The notes below the pieces were generated by a model. That model was not told the DNA's origin and searched no databases. It saw only the letters and a program-made list of their open reading frames with translations. Shown here piece after piece: positions 47,387-56,382 of a DNA stretch of 64,000 nucleotides. This DNA is from Thioclava sp. ES.031. Its GTDB lineage: Bacteria; Pseudomonadota; Alphaproteobacteria; Rhodobacterales; Rhodobacteraceae. Location of the stretch: positions 3,536,501 to 3,600,500 of the forward strand of contig NZ_PDJO01000001.1 of the NCBI RefSeq assembly GCF_002563775.1, read 5' to 3'. The number at the start of each line of letters is the position of its first letter. Positions within the stretch are counted from its first letter, which is position 1. A program made the position numbers and the translations under genes.

Positions 47387-48625
47387 TTATTCCTTAGCCC
47401 AGTCCGGCAAGGCGCGGGCGGGCAGTACCTGCCCCGCGCAATCACCGAACCCGATGCGGTATCCTTCACCCTGCGCAGCACCGCGCAGGGTCAGCGTGTC
47501 ACCATCCTCGATGAAGCTGCGGGTCGAGCCATCGGGAAGTTCCAGCGGCTCCTTGCCCGACCAGCTGAGTTCGAGCAGCGAGCCCCGGCTGTCTTTCTCG
47601 GTGCCCGAGATCGTGCCCGAGCCCAGCAGATCGCCTACGCGCATGGCGCAGCCCGACGTGGTGTGATGGGCCAGCTGCTGCGCGGCAGAGTAGTAGAGCA
47701 TCGCGGTATTGGTGCGCGAAATCACCGCTTCCTCGCCGCCCTCGGGGCGCAAAGCGACCTCCAGGTCGATGTCGTAATTCATCGGCCCCGGCTCGCGCAG
47801 ATACGGCAGAAGCGGTCGCTCGCGCTCGGGCGTCGAGACCCGGAACGGCTCCAGCGCTGCGCGAGTCACGATCCACGGGCTGATCGTGGTCGCGGTCGCC
47901 TTGGCCTGGAACGGACCGAGCGGCACGTATTCCCAAGCCTGGATGTCGCGCGCCGACCAGTCGTTGAGCAGCACATAGCCGAAGATCATGTCATCGGCTT
48001 GACCGACCGAGATCATGCCTTCGGAGGGCTGGCCGACGATCGCGCCGAATTCCAGTTCGATGTCGAAGCGCGCCGAGGGGGCGAAACGCGGCAGATCCTC
48101 GTTCGGACCTTTCACCTGCCCGTTGGGGCGGGTGACCGGCGTGCCCGAGACGACGACCGACGAGGCGCGGCCGTTATAGCCGATCGGGATCGACAGCCAG
48201 TTCGCGGGCAGCGCGTTTTCCGCCCCCCGGAAGATCGTGCCGACATTGGTCGCGTGGTTTTTGCCTGCGTAGAAATCCGTGTACTCGGCCACGCGGAACG
48301 GCATCAGCATCTTCGCGCCGGACTGCGGCACCAGATGCGGCTCGACCGCCGACTTATGCGCCTCGTCGGAGAGAAGCTCGGTCAGGCGCGCGCGCAGCTT
48401 GGTCCAGATCTCCGGGCCGGCTTCCATGACACGGTTCCATGCGGGCTCGGCAAAGAGCTCCGCCGAAAGCCCGTGATCCACCTTGGCCACATCAAGTATC
48501 ATATCCCCGATCGCGACACCCATCCGCGCGCCCTTGCCGTCGTCGAAGACGCCGTAGGGCAGGTTCTGGATCGGAAAGTCGGTGTCGCCCTGTGCGGACG
48601 AAACCCAGCTGGTCTTGTCGGTCAT
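47387..48625 (-). CDS. fahA: Fumarylacetoacetase
   Basis: A 412-residue fumarylacetoacetate hydrolase, the last step from homogentisate to fumarate and acetoacetate. The catalytic block [20 protein letters not shown] (His near 130), [13 protein letters not shown] with metal Glu residues, and [20 protein letters not shown] with the metal Asp are all there. ATG 48625 overlaps the hmgA stop by four bases. Length agrees with bacterial and mammalian enzymes. Confidence 0.96.
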   Translation of the reverse strand: MTDKTSWVSSAQGDTDFPIQNLPYGVFDDGKGARMGVAIGDMILDVAKVDHGLSAELFAEPAWNRVMEAGPEIWTKLRARLTELLSDEAHKSAVEPHLVPQSGAKMLMPFRVAEYTDFYAGKNHATNVGTIFRGAENALPANWLSIPIGYNGRASSVVVSGTPVTRPNGQVKGPNEDLPRFAPSARFDIELEFGAIVGQPSEGMISVGQADDMIFGYVLLNDWSARDIQAWEYVPLGPFQAKATATTISPWIVTRAALEPFRVSTPERERPLLPYLREPGPMNYDIDLEVALRPEGGEEAVISRTNTAMLYYSAAQQLAHHTTSGCAMRVGDLLGSGTISGTEKDSRGSLLELSWSGKEPLELPDGSTRSFIEDGDTLTLRGAAQGEGYRIGFGDCAGQVLPARALPDWAKE

Positions 48626-49983
48626 TTGATCCCCGGTTTTCCGTCGAATTTCTTCTCGATGCTGTCCCAACAGTCGATGTAATCGTCCTGAAGGGGCGCT
48701 TCCTTCGCCGCAAATTCGGTCAGCATCTGCGGGAAGCGCGTCTCGAACATGAATTGCATCGTGTCGGCCTGATAGACCGGCTCCATCGGCTCGTTCGATG
48801 CATGTTCGAAGGCGTTGCGATCCGGCCCGTGCGGCAGCATCATGTTGTGCAGGCTCATCCCGCCCGGCACGAAGCCCTGCGGCTTGGCGTCGTAGATGCC
48901 GTAGATGTTGCCCATCAGCTCGGACATGATGTTCTTGTGATACCACGGCGGACGGAAGGTGTGCTCCGCAACCATCCAACGCTCGCGGAACAGCACGAAA
49001 TCGATATTCGCGGTACCTTCCTGCCCCGAGGGCGCGGTGAGCACGGTGAAGATCGAGGGATCGGGGTGATCGAACAGGATCGCGCCGACTGGGCTGTAGG
49101 TGCGCAGGTCGTATTTATAGGCGCAGTAGTTGCCGTGCCATGCCACCACGTCGAGCGGGCTGTGGCCGATGAACGTCTCGTGGAACTGCCCGCACCACTT
49201 GATGACGACCCGGCTTTTCGCATCACGGTCTTCGAAGGCCGCGACCGGGCATTTGAAGTCGCGCGGGTTGGCAAGGCAGTTTGCGCCGATCGGACCTCGG
49301 CCCGGCAGGTCGAACTTCTGACCGTAGTTTTCGCAGACAAAGCCGCGTGCAGGCCCGTCGAGAAGCTCGACGCGATACACGAGGCCGCGCGGCAGGATCG
49401 CGATTTCCTTGGGCTCGAGATCGATGATCCCGAGCTCGGTGCAAAAGCGCAGACGCCCCTCCTGCGGAACCACCAGCAATTCGCTGTCGGCCGAAAAGAA
49501 ATACTCGTCTTCCATCGATTTGGTGACGAGGTAGATATGGCTCGCCATACCGACCTGAGTGTTCACGTCTCCGGCCGTGGTGACCGTGCGCATCCCGGTG
49601 ATCCAGGTCAGCTCTTCGTCGGTATGCGGTACCGGATCCCAGCGATACTGACCAAGGCTGATCACGTCGGGGTCGATATTGGGCGCCGATTTCCAATACG
49701 GCACGTCGATCTTCTCGAACCGACCGGTGTGCTTCACCGAGGGTCGGATACGGTAGCACCACGTGCGCTCGTTCTGGCCGCGCGGTGCAGTGAATGCGGT
49801 GCCCGAAAGCTGCTCGGCATAGAGGCCATATTCGACCTTCTGCGGGCTGTTCTGCCCCTGAGGCAGAGCGCCGGGCAGCGCCTCGGTTTCGAAGTCATTG
49901 CCAAAACCGGGCATATAACCTTCATGCGTGCCGGTGGTGCCGGTCGCGCGGATCATGCCCTTCGGAAGCGCCTGATCGGTCAT
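48622..49983 (-). CDS. hmgA: Homogentisate 1,2-dioxygenase
   Basis: A 453-residue Fe(II) dioxygenase that opens homogentisate to maleylacetoacetate. [20 protein letters not shown] at the start and the iron-site blocks [20 protein letters not shown] (His and Glu ligands) and [17 protein letters not shown] (His) are diagnostic. A GGAGG site precedes ATG 49983. It is first in the operon hmgA-fahA-MBL-hydroxylase-DUF2783 and is divergent from a MarR gene across two operator-like repeats. Confidence 0.97.
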   Translation of the reverse strand: MTDQALPKGMIRATGTTGTHEGYMPGFGNDFETEALPGALPQGQNSPQKVEYGLYAEQLSGTAFTAPRGQNERTWCYRIRPSVKHTGRFEKIDVPYWKSAPNIDPDVISLGQYRWDPVPHTDEELTWITGMRTVTTAGDVNTQVGMASHIYLVTKSMEDEYFFSADSELLVVPQEGRLRFCTELGIIDLEPKEIAILPRGLVYRVELLDGPARGFVCENYGQKFDLPGRGPIGANCLANPRDFKCPVAAFEDRDAKSRVVIKWCGQFHETFIGHSPLDVVAWHGNYCAYKYDLRTYSPVGAILFDHPDPSIFTVLTAPSGQEGTANIDFVLFRERWMVAEHTFRPPWYHKNIMSELMGNIYGIYDAKPQGFVPGGMSLHNMMLPHGPDRNAFEHASNEPMEPVYQADTMQFMFETRFPQMLTEFAAKEAPLQDDYIDCWDSIEKKFDGKPGIK

Positions 49984-50052
49984 GAGATCCTCCAATTCCT
50001 TGGTCACGGGCAGCGCGGAAAGCTGCAGTTTCGAACCTGGCCTGATTTTTCG

Positions 50053-50095
50053 TTTCATTCGCAACGAAGTCAAGGATATTTATTGCACTCGCAAT
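50053..50095. promoter_or_regulatory. Two candidate MarR operators, hmgA-MarR divergent region
   Basis: Site one is TTTCATTCGCAACGAAG (50053-50069). Site two is ATTGC-ACTC-GCAAT (50082-50095), a perfect inverted repeat. Both lie between the divergent hmgA and MarR starts and share the TTGC/GCAA core. Confidence 0.6.
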
Positions 50096-50158
50096 GAATT
50101 CACCGCTGTATTATGATGGTGCGGATATAAAAACATGCGCGAAAGCAGGGGGTTGAGG

Positions 50159-50641
50159 ATGTCTGAAGATGCAGCTGAGATGCCCGAATTTGATCTCTAC
50201 AGCTTTACCCCCTACCGGCTGGCCGTAGCCGCCGAGAAACTTTCGGAGCGGCTCGCCCGGCAATATCGAGACCGGTTCGGCATCTCGATTCCCGAATGGC
50301 GTGTCCTCGTCCATCTCGCACAGAGCGATGACGTATCGGTGCGGGACATCGAAGCGCGGGTGGCGATGGAAAAATCCAAGGTCTCGCGCGCGGCGTCCCG
50401 GCTGGAGGCCAGCGGGCTGATCGCGAAGACCCGCCACGAAGGCGACAAACGACTGGTCAAGCTGCGACTTACCGCGAAACGACTGGTCAAGCTGCGACTT
50501 ACCGCGAATGGCCGCGCAATGATGGCGGAGCTTCTGGTGCTGGCGAACGCCTTCCAAGCGGAATTGGTGGCGGAACTCGGCGACGCGGCCACAAAACTGG
50601 AGACCGGTCTGGACCGGCTTCTCGCACTCCCACCACGGTAA
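50159..50641 (+). CDS. MarR-family regulator of the homogentisate operon (paralogue 2, with 30-bp duplication)
   Basis: A 160-residue MarR protein, divergent from hmgA. FTPYRLAVAAEKLSERLARQ and IPEWRVLVHLAQSDDVSVRD precede the recognition helix MEKSKVSRAASRLEASGLI. The wing then contains KRLVKLRLTA twice in a row because of an exact 30-base tandem duplication (50447-50506). The reading frame is kept. This adds ten residues in the DNA-contacting hairpin, which may weaken or abolish binding. An alternative ATG at 50135 would add eight residues; AGGGGG sits eight bases before 50159. Confidence 0.85.
   Translation: MSEDAAEMPEFDLYSFTPYRLAVAAEKLSERLARQYRDRFGISIPEWRVLVHLAQSDDVSVRDIEARVAMEKSKVSRAASRLEASGLIAKTRHEGDKRLVKLRLTAKRLVKLRLTANGRAMMAELLVLANAFQAELVAELGDAATKLETGLDRLLALPPR
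50447..50506 (+). repeat. Perfect 30-bp tandem duplication inside a MarR gene
   Basis: Copies at 50447-50476 and 50477-50506 are identical (each starts AAACGACTGGTCAAG and ends ACTTACCGCG). Perfect identity implies a recent event. It is in frame and encodes KRLVKLRLTA twice. Confidence 0.97.
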
Positions 50642-50696
50642 ACGACATGGCTTCCCGGTCGTTTGGCGCAGTCGACTGCACGTCGCCGCCGCTTTA

Positions 50697-50746
50697 TCGT
50701 TGCAAATGAAACGTGTTTTGTGCTTCTTTGTTGCAAGCGCAACAAA
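50697..50746. promoter_or_regulatory. Candidate operators before the third MarR gene and maiA
   Basis: TCGTTGCAAATGAAACG (50697-50713) is nearly identical to TCGTTGCAACTGAAACG before tctC (54721-54737). TTTGTTGC-AAGC-GCAACAAA (50727-50746) is a perfect eight-base inverted repeat ending 20 bases before the MarR start. Confidence 0.65.
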
Positions 50747-50766
50747 ACACAGATGCCCACGCGACG

Positions 50767-51225
50767 ATGACCCGACACGAGACCGATACGCCGCTGCCCG
50801 AGTTCCAGCTCGATGATTTCCTGCCCTATCTGATGGCGGAGATCGCGACGAAGCTGAGCGACGAGTTGGCTCAGGGCTATCGCGAAGCCGGGCTGAGCAT
50901 GCCGCAATGGCGAGTGATGGTTCACCTCAGCCATGCCGGGCCGGTGTCGGTGCGCGATATCGAACGGCGCGTCTCGCTGGAGCGGCCCAAGGTCAGCCGG
51001 GCCGCGGCGGCGCTGGAACAGGCGGGGCTTGTGACGAAACGCCCCGACCCTTCCGACGGACGCCTGATCGCGCTCAGCCTGACCCCGGCCGGACGCGAGT
51101 TGATGGCTAAACTGCTTCCGCGTGCCATCGCCTATCAATCGGATCTGGAGGCACTTCTGAGCCGCGATCTGGCGGGGCTGCGACGCGGCATGGATAAACT
51201 GCTTACAAAGAAGGCGGCACAATGA
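50767..51225 (+). CDS. MarR-family regulator (paralogue 3), coupled to maiA
   Basis: A 152-residue MarR protein. FLPYLMAEIATKLSDELAQG and LSMPQWRVMVHLSHAGPVSV are homologous to the other two island MarR proteins. The recognition helix is LERPKVSRAAAALEQAGLV and the wing PDPSDGRLIALS is of normal length, unlike its duplicated neighbour. Its stop overlaps the maiA start by four bases, so it and maiA form one operon. ATG 50767 is used rather than the upstream 50713 ATG, which would place the operators inside the gene. Confidence 0.87.
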   Translation: MTRHETDTPLPEFQLDDFLPYLMAEIATKLSDELAQGYREAGLSMPQWRVMVHLSHAGPVSVRDIERRVSLERPKVSRAAAALEQAGLVTKRPDPSDGRLIALSLTPAGRELMAKLLPRAIAYQSDLEALLSRDLAGLRRGMDKLLTKKAAQ

Positions 51226-51839
51226 CGGTGCTCTATGATTACTGGCGGTCCTCGGCGAGTTACCGGGTGCGGATCGCCCTCGGTCTGGCCGGAATGGACT
51301 GGACGAGCGTTTCCGTCGACTTGACCAAGGGCGAGCAGACCGAGCCCGCGCATCTTACGCGCAATCCGCAAGGGCTGGTTCCTGCGATTGAACTCGACGG
51401 AAAGTGCTTCACCCAATCCCTGGCGATCCTCGAATATCTCGATGAGACGCGTGATCTGAACCTGCTGCCCGGCGATGCCGCTGAACGAGCCAATATCCGC
51501 GCTCTCGCCCATGCCGTCGCCATCGATATTCACCCGATCTGCAACCTTCGCGTCGCCAAACACGCAGTCGCCGCCTCTGAGGGAGCGATCACGATGGAGG
51601 GCTGGATGCAGGCGTTTATCGGGCCCGGCCTACAGGCGCTGGAAGCGATGGTGGATGCAGGCGATTACTGCCACGGATCGTCGGTCACTCTGGCCGATCT
51701 GTGCCTCGTGCCGCAGCTCTACAATGCGCAGCGCTGGAAGGTCGACCTGACAGGGATGCCGAAACTGACCCGGATCGGCGCGCATCTCGAAAGCCTGCCC
51801 GCCTTCGCCGCAGCGCATCCCGACAAGACCCCGCATTGA
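51222..51839 (+). CDS. maiA: Maleylacetoacetate isomerase
   Basis: A 205-residue zeta-class glutathione transferase, isomerising maleylacetoacetate to fumarylacetoacetate. The glutathione-site motif reads YWRSSASYRVRIAL, with Ala in place of the Cys of the SSCS form. The late block YCHGSSVTLADLCLVPQLYNA is the typical C-terminal domain. It joins hmgA and fahA products in the pathway although transcribed separately. A strong terminator follows. Confidence 0.95.
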   Translation: MTVLYDYWRSSASYRVRIALGLAGMDWTSVSVDLTKGEQTEPAHLTRNPQGLVPAIELDGKCFTQSLAILEYLDETRDLNLLPGDAAERANIRALAHAVAIDIHPICNLRVAKHAVAASEGAITMEGWMQAFIGPGLQALEAMVDAGDYCHGSSVTLADLCLVPQLYNAQRWKVDLTGMPKLTRIGAHLESLPAFAAAHPDKTPH

Positions 51840-51864
51840 GGCGCATACAGACAGCTTGAATGCA

Positions 51865-51895
51865 CCCGGCCCGCAGATGCAGGCCGGGCTTTTTC
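51865..51895 (+). terminator. Rho-independent terminator of the marR-maiA operon
   Basis: CCCGGCC (51865-51871) pairs with GGCCGGG (51882-51888), followed by CTTTTT. It also ends just before the convergent aminotransferase stop. Confidence 0.88.
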
Positions 51896-51896
51896 G

Positions 51897-53249
51897 TCAG
51901 ACCGCCGACAGCCCTGCGTCGAGCGCGCCGAGGATCGTGGCGATGTTCCCTTCGGTCACGATCAGCGAGGGGGACAGGATCACGTTATTGCCCGAGATCC
52001 GAACCATCGCGCCCGTCTCGTAGGCACCGCGATGAACCTTGGCGATGCTGGCCTTGTCGATCGGCGCCTTGGTCGCGCGATCCGAGACCAGTTCCAGCGC
52101 GCACATGAGACCACGTCCGCCACGCACGTCACCCACGATGTCGTGCTTTTTCTTGAGATCGAACAACCCTTCATAGAGCTGGGCCCCACGCGCGGCGGCG
52201 TTGTCCTTGACGTTGAGCGCCTGCGTCTCTTTCAGGCAGGCAATGGCCGCTGCCGCGCCGACCGGATGGCCCGAATAGGTGTAGCCCGAGCCGATCGCCG
52301 CCTTGCCGGTGGTATCGGATTCGAACACTTCGGCCACGCGGCCCGAAATCATCACGGCGCCGAAGGGGAAATACCCGTTCGTGATCGCCTTGGCGGTCGT
52401 CATCATATCCGGCTGCACACCCCAGAGCCGCGAGCCCGACCAGGCCCCCGTGCGACCGAAGGCGGTGATCACCTCATCGGCGACCAGCAGAATGCCGTAT
52501 TTGTCGCAGATCGCCCGCACGCCGGGCATGAAACTCTCATGCGGCACGATCACGCCCCCTGCCCCGAGGATCGGCTCCATGATCATTGCGGCGATTGTCT
52601 CGGCGCCCTGGAACTTGATCTCGTCTTCCAGCGCGGCGAGGCAGAGCTGCGCCAGCTTCTCAGGATCGGATTCGTTGAAGGGGTTGCGGTAGGTATAGGG
52701 CGCCGGGATGTGGTAGCAGCCCGGCATCAGCGGTTCGTACTGAGTGCGGAAATTGGAGTTGCCGTTGACGCTTGCGCCCAGCGTATGGGTGCCGTGATAG
52801 CCCTTCTTGAGCGAGAGGTATTTCACCCGGCCCGCCTCGCCGCGCAGCTTGTGATATTGCCGCGCAAGACGCAGCGCGATCTCGACCGAATCCGAACCGC
52901 CCGAGGTGTAGAACGCGCGCTCCAGCCCGTCGGGGGCGAAGAACTCGGCCAGCATCTCCCCCAGTTCGATCACCGCGTCATTCGTGGTGCCGCGAAAGAT
53001 CGAGTAATAGGGCAGACGGTCGAGCTGTGCGGCAATGGCGTCCTTCACCGGCTGGCACGAGAACCCAAGATTGACGTTCCAAAGCCCGCCCACACCGTCG
53101 ACCGTCTTGTGGCCATCGACATCGGTGATCGTCACACCGTCGCCCGCCACGATGATCTCGGGCAGATTCTTCTGGCTGTCCGCCGGGTGAGCCATCGGGT
53201 GCCAGATCGAACGGGCGTTGCGCTCTTTCAGGAAATTCTCGTCTTTCAT
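51897..53249 (-). CDS. Class III omega-aminotransferase
   Basis: A 450-residue fold-type I class III aminotransferase of the omega-amino acid/amine:pyruvate type. AFYTSGGSDSVEIALRLARQ (near 112), YHGTHTLGASVNG, the PLP Asp in GILLVADEVITAFGRTG (near 250) and the PLP lysine in TTAKAITNGYFPFGAVMIS (near 282) are clear. The amine donor is unknown; a diamine, beta-amino acid or arylalkyl amine is possible. ATG 53249 has AGGAC upstream; two ATGs at 53261-53264 overlap the HAD stop and are alternatives. Confidence 0.9.
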   Translation of the reverse strand: MKDENFLKERNARSIWHPMAHPADSQKNLPEIIVAGDGVTITDVDGHKTVDGVGGLWNVNLGFSCQPVKDAIAAQLDRLPYYSIFRGTTNDAVIELGEMLAEFFAPDGLERAFYTSGGSDSVEIALRLARQYHKLRGEAGRVKYLSLKKGYHGTHTLGASVNGNSNFRTQYEPLMPGCYHIPAPYTYRNPFNESDPEKLAQLCLAALEDEIKFQGAETIAAMIMEPILGAGGVIVPHESFMPGVRAICDKYGILLVADEVITAFGRTGAWSGSRLWGVQPDMMTTAKAITNGYFPFGAVMISGRVAEVFESDTTGKAAIGSGYTYSGHPVGAAAAIACLKETQALNVKDNAAARGAQLYEGLFDLKKKHDIVGDVRGGRGLMCALELVSDRATKAPIDKASIAKVHRGAYETGAMVRISGNNVILSPSLIVTEGNIATILGALDAGLSAV

Positions 53250-53260
53250 GTCGGTCCTCA

Positions 53261-53908
53261 TCATAGGCCCAGCAGGCGCAGCGCGGTGGCGTAGCCCTGA
53301 GCGGGAGATTGCACATCGAAGTGAACGGGGATCATGCCGACGGCCTCGGCGCCGCGAATGTTGCGCAGCTGGTCATCGACGAAAACGCAGGCTTCGGCCG
53401 GAAGGTCGAGCGCCTCAAGCACACCATGATAGGCGCGCGGATCGGGTTTCAGAATCTTGGTATAGGTCGCGTCGATCACAGCATCGAACCGGCGAAGGAA
53501 GGGCAGCTTCTCGCGAAAATCCGCGCCGTAGAACAGATCGAGCTCGTTGGACAGGATCGCGAGGCAGCACCCTGCAGCCTCAGCCTTGTCGATCGCTGCT
53601 AGGAATTCCGGGCGGATCACATCGGCAGAGCTCGCCCCGCGCGCCGCGCGCACGAAATCGGACATCTCGCTCCAGTCGCGTCCGACCAGAGCCGCCACTT
53701 CCTGCGTGCGCTGACGCCAATAGTCGCGCTCCGAGATTTCATCCGCCTGCATCGCGCGCCAGAGCGGGTCGGTCTGAGGCTCGAACGGACCGCGCCAGGT
53801 CAAGCTTCCCGACGCAAGACCCAACGCAGCCTCGGTCAGATCATGCGTTTCGAACAGCGTGCGTGAGATCACGCCACCGAAGTCGAGCACGAGCGCGCGC
53901 TCAGCCAT
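53261..53908 (-). CDS. HAD-family hydrolase
   Basis: A 215-residue haloacid-dehalogenase-like hydrolase. All four motifs can be read: LDFGGVI near 8-14 (Asp nucleophile; the second Asp is replaced by Gly), LSNE near 118, KILKPDPRAY near 150 and FVDDQLRNIRGAEAVGM near 173. The DFGGV form of motif I is like epoxide-hydrolase/dehalogenase N-domains rather than classic phosphatases. It overlaps iclR at one end and abuts the aminotransferase at the other, forming one operon. Confidence 0.85.
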   Translation of the reverse strand: MAERALVLDFGGVISRTLFETHDLTEAALGLASGSLTWRGPFEPQTDPLWRAMQADEISERDYWRQRTQEVAALVGRDWSEMSDFVRAARGASSADVIRPEFLAAIDKAEAAGCCLAILSNELDLFYGADFREKLPFLRRFDAVIDATYTKILKPDPRAYHGVLEALDLPAEACVFVDDQLRNIRGAEAVGMIPVHFDVQSPAQGYATALRLLGL

Positions 53909-54686
53909 GCGTCACCTCGCGTTGTTGATAATCCGCAGGAAGCGAACCGCCCATGAGCTCGGACAGTCGGGGCACCCATTTTCGCAGAGCCTCCACCATA
54001 GCTGCGCGCTTCTCGGACCCCGCGCGCGACGAAGGAACCGCGATCGAAACCGCGCCGATCACCGCACCGCCAAGCCCGAAGATCGGACCAGCAAGGGAGG
54101 AAACCTCGTCGTCGAAGCCCTTCTCCACCCACACACTGCCATTGGCACGGCATTCCGCCAGCTTTTCGCGCAGGCTATCAGGGTCGACGACGGTCTGGGC
54201 GGTGAAGCTCTCCAGCGGCGCATCCAGAACCCGCGCCCGCAGATCGTCTCCGCCGAAGCAAAGCATCACCAAGCCAGAGGCTGTCGCGTGCAGAGGCAGA
54301 AGCTGCGACTCGTCGAAAGCGACCTGCGTCCCGTGCAGGCGCGGATCATGATGCACGACCGGCGAAAGCTGCTGGCCTTGCAACAGAGAGACATGGACCA
54401 GCTCGCCGACTTCCTGCGCCATCCCTTCGATAAAAGGACGCAACACCGAACGCAGCGGCATATTCGCCTCGCGCACCCCGTAGAGACGCAGAATCGCGGG
54501 GCCCAGCCGATAGCCACGGGTCTCCGGGTTCTGTTCGAGAAAGCCGCATTCGGCCAATTCGACGAGATGACGGTGCACCGTAGCCTTATCGCGCTGCGTG
54601 AGACGAACATATTCGCTGAGCCCGATCTCGGGGCGCTGAGTGGAGATATAATTCAGCAATTCCAATGCCTTTGTGATCGTTCCCAT
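53901..54686 (-). CDS. IclR-family regulator of the tct module
   Basis: A 261-residue IclR protein. The winged helix (ALELLNYISTQRPEIGLSEY, RLTQRDKATVHRHLVELAEC) is followed by the GAF-like effector domain with LHATASGLVMLCFG near 130. It is divergent from tctC and is followed by HAD and aminotransferase genes, so it probably controls uptake and breakdown of the same compound. ATG 54686 was chosen; the open frame extends to 54803 without a ribosome site. Confidence 0.9.
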   Translation of the reverse strand: MGTITKALELLNYISTQRPEIGLSEYVRLTQRDKATVHRHLVELAECGFLEQNPETRGYRLGPAILRLYGVREANMPLRSVLRPFIEGMAQEVGELVHVSLLQGQQLSPVVHHDPRLHGTQVAFDESQLLPLHATASGLVMLCFGGDDLRARVLDAPLESFTAQTVVDPDSLREKLAECRANGSVWVEKGFDDEVSSLAGPIFGLGGAVIGAVSIAVPSSRAGSEKRAAMVEALRKWVPRLSELMGGSLPADYQQREVTHG

Positions 54687-54720
54687 CGCGCCCTTTGGCA
54701 GCCTCCCGTAAAAATTCCGT

Positions 54721-54737
54721 TCGTTGCAACTGAAACG
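54721..54737. promoter_or_regulatory. MarR-type operator copy in iclR-tctC region
   Basis: TCGTTGCAACTGAAACG matches 16 of 17 bases of the site at 50697-50713 before the third MarR gene. Confidence 0.55.
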
Positions 54738-54766
54738 TTGACAGAAAAGAAAACCCGATGCAAGAA

Positions 54767-54790
54767 TATTTGACACCAACGGTTCAAATA
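54767..54790. promoter_or_regulatory. Candidate IclR operator
   Basis: TATTTGA (54767-54773) and TCAAATA (54784-54790) are perfect seven-base inverted arms with ten bases between, 26 bases before tctC. Confidence 0.45.
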
Positions 54791-54815
54791 ATAAACCACT
54801 CAACAGGAGAGCTTC

Positions 54816-55769
54816 ATGACTTCGACCTTCAAGCTGCTGGCAGGGGCGCTCGCCCTCGGCCTCCCGCTTGCCGCGGGCCTGCCCGCGCAGGCCGAATACC
54901 CCGAGAAACCCGTCGAATTCGTCGTCCCGTTCCCGCCGGGCGATCTGGAAGACGTGCTGACCCGGATGATCGCGGACGAGTTCCAGAAGACCTATGGCGT
55001 TCCCGCTGCGGTGGTGAACAAGCCCGGCGGCGGCGGCGGCCCCTTCCCCGGCGCGGCCGAAGTCGCGCAGGCTCCGGCCGATGGCTACACGGTCGGCTCG
55101 TTCGTGATTGACGTGCCCGTGGTCGGCCCCTCGGTTGGCATCCCCGCGCTCAGCCCCGATCCTTTCGAGCCGGTGGGCATTTTCCTGACCTACCCGTTCG
55201 TCATCGCCGCCTCAAAGGACGCACCCTATGCAACGATCGACGAGCTGGCCGGCTATGCGAAGGACCACGACGTCGCACTCGGCCACTTCGGCTCTTTCCT
55301 GATCCCGACGCAGGTGACCTTCGCACTCGCGAAGAAAAAGGGCTTCGATTTCGGATCCGAAGCGGCGTTCGACGCGCTTGACTGCAACACGCTGGCTTCG
55401 GGCGACGCGGACGTGATCAACACCACCCTGCAACTGATCCTGCCCTGCCTCGGCGATGTGAACGTGATGGCCTCGATCGGCGAAAAGCGTATTCCGCTGA
55501 CGCCCGACACGCCGACGGTCGGTGAATTGGAACCGGATCTCGACCTGGCGCTGTGGGATGGCCTCTTCGTCAAGAAAGGCACTCCTGAGGACGTGCGCGA
55601 AAAGATCGCTGCCGTCGCCGAAAAAGTCATGAGCTCGGACAAGGCCAAGGAGCTGGCCGATCAAACGGGTGCGCTGATCTACTGGCAAGATGCCGCGACC
55701 GCGACCCAGCGCATCGCCCATGACAGTGAAACCCTCGGCACGATCGATGGTCTCATCAATGGCGAATGA
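54816..55769 (+). CDS. tctC: TctC/Bug-type tricarboxylate-family binding protein
   Basis: A 317-residue periplasmic binding protein with a signal peptide (residues 1-26, AQA). The YPEKPVEFVVPFPPGDLEDV strand-loop after it and NKPGGGGGPFPGAAEVAQA near 70 are the Bug-family ligand-pyrophosphate-like contacts. Ligands range from citrate to aromatic acids and are not set by sequence. An AGGAG ribosome site precedes the ATG. Operon: tctC-tctB-tctA-aldehyde dehydrogenase-UPF0261. Confidence 0.93.
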   Translation: MTSTFKLLAGALALGLPLAAGLPAQAEYPEKPVEFVVPFPPGDLEDVLTRMIADEFQKTYGVPAAVVNKPGGGGGPFPGAAEVAQAPADGYTVGSFVIDVPVVGPSVGIPALSPDPFEPVGIFLTYPFVIAASKDAPYATIDELAGYAKDHDVALGHFGSFLIPTQVTFALAKKKGFDFGSEAAFDALDCNTLASGDADVINTTLQLILPCLGDVNVMASIGEKRIPLTPDTPTVGELEPDLDLALWDGLFVKKGTPEDVREKIAAVAEKVMSSDKAKELADQTGALIYWQDAATATQRIAHDSETLGTIDGLINGE

Positions 55770-56370
55770 GCCATCCTCTCCAGGCCCCGCGCGCGAGACC
55801 CCTCCGCGCGCGGGCGCCCGCTTTGCTCGGGCGATCCGCACCAAGAACCTGGAGGATCTGTTCAAGCGCTATCGCCGTCCCGGTGACATGGCCTTCGCCG
55901 TGCTGTTCTTCGCGCTCTCCATCGGTTTGTTGATCGCCCTGCCGTGGCAGACCGAATGGGTCAAGCGCACGAAGACCTACGCGCAACCCGCCTTCTGGCC
56001 GATGATCTCGATCATCGCGATGGTTGTATTCAGCATGTTTCACCTTCTCGGCTCGTTCGTCTCGGAGCGCATTCCCGGCCGATGGCGCGAAGTCATGCAA
56101 TGGCTACGCTCGCTCGAATATGCGGTGTGGTTCATGGCCTATGTCGCGCTGGTCCCGCTCATCGGATACCTGCCCGCCACGATCCTCTTCAGCTGCGCGA
56201 TGACGCTGCGTCTGGGATACCGCGGCTGGCGCTGGATGCTGATCTCTGTCCTGTTCTCGGTCGTCGTCGTGGTGCTTTTCAAAAGCTTCCTGCAAGTCAA
56301 AATCCCCGCCGGGCTGATTTACGAGGCCGCCCCTGCGCCCTTCCGCGCAATTCTAATGACCTACTTCTAA
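55759..56370 (+). CDS. tctB: TctB-type small membrane subunit
   Basis: A 203-residue protein with about four to five hydrophobic segments after a polar N-terminus of 45 residues. It is weakly conserved, as TctB proteins are; its position between tctC and tctA is decisive. The start overlaps the tctC end by 11 bases, so translation is coupled. The N-terminal PRAGARFARAIRTK stretch is basic and cytoplasmic. Confidence 0.85.
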   Translation: MANEPSSPGPARETPPRAGARFARAIRTKNLEDLFKRYRRPGDMAFAVLFFALSIGLLIALPWQTEWVKRTKTYAQPAFWPMISIIAMVVFSMFHLLGSFVSERIPGRWREVMQWLRSLEYAVWFMAYVALVPLIGYLPATILFSCAMTLRLGYRGWRWMLISVLFSVVVVVLFKSFLQVKIPAGLIYEAAPAPFRAILMTYF

Positions 56371-56382
56371 GGAGCGTCCCTC

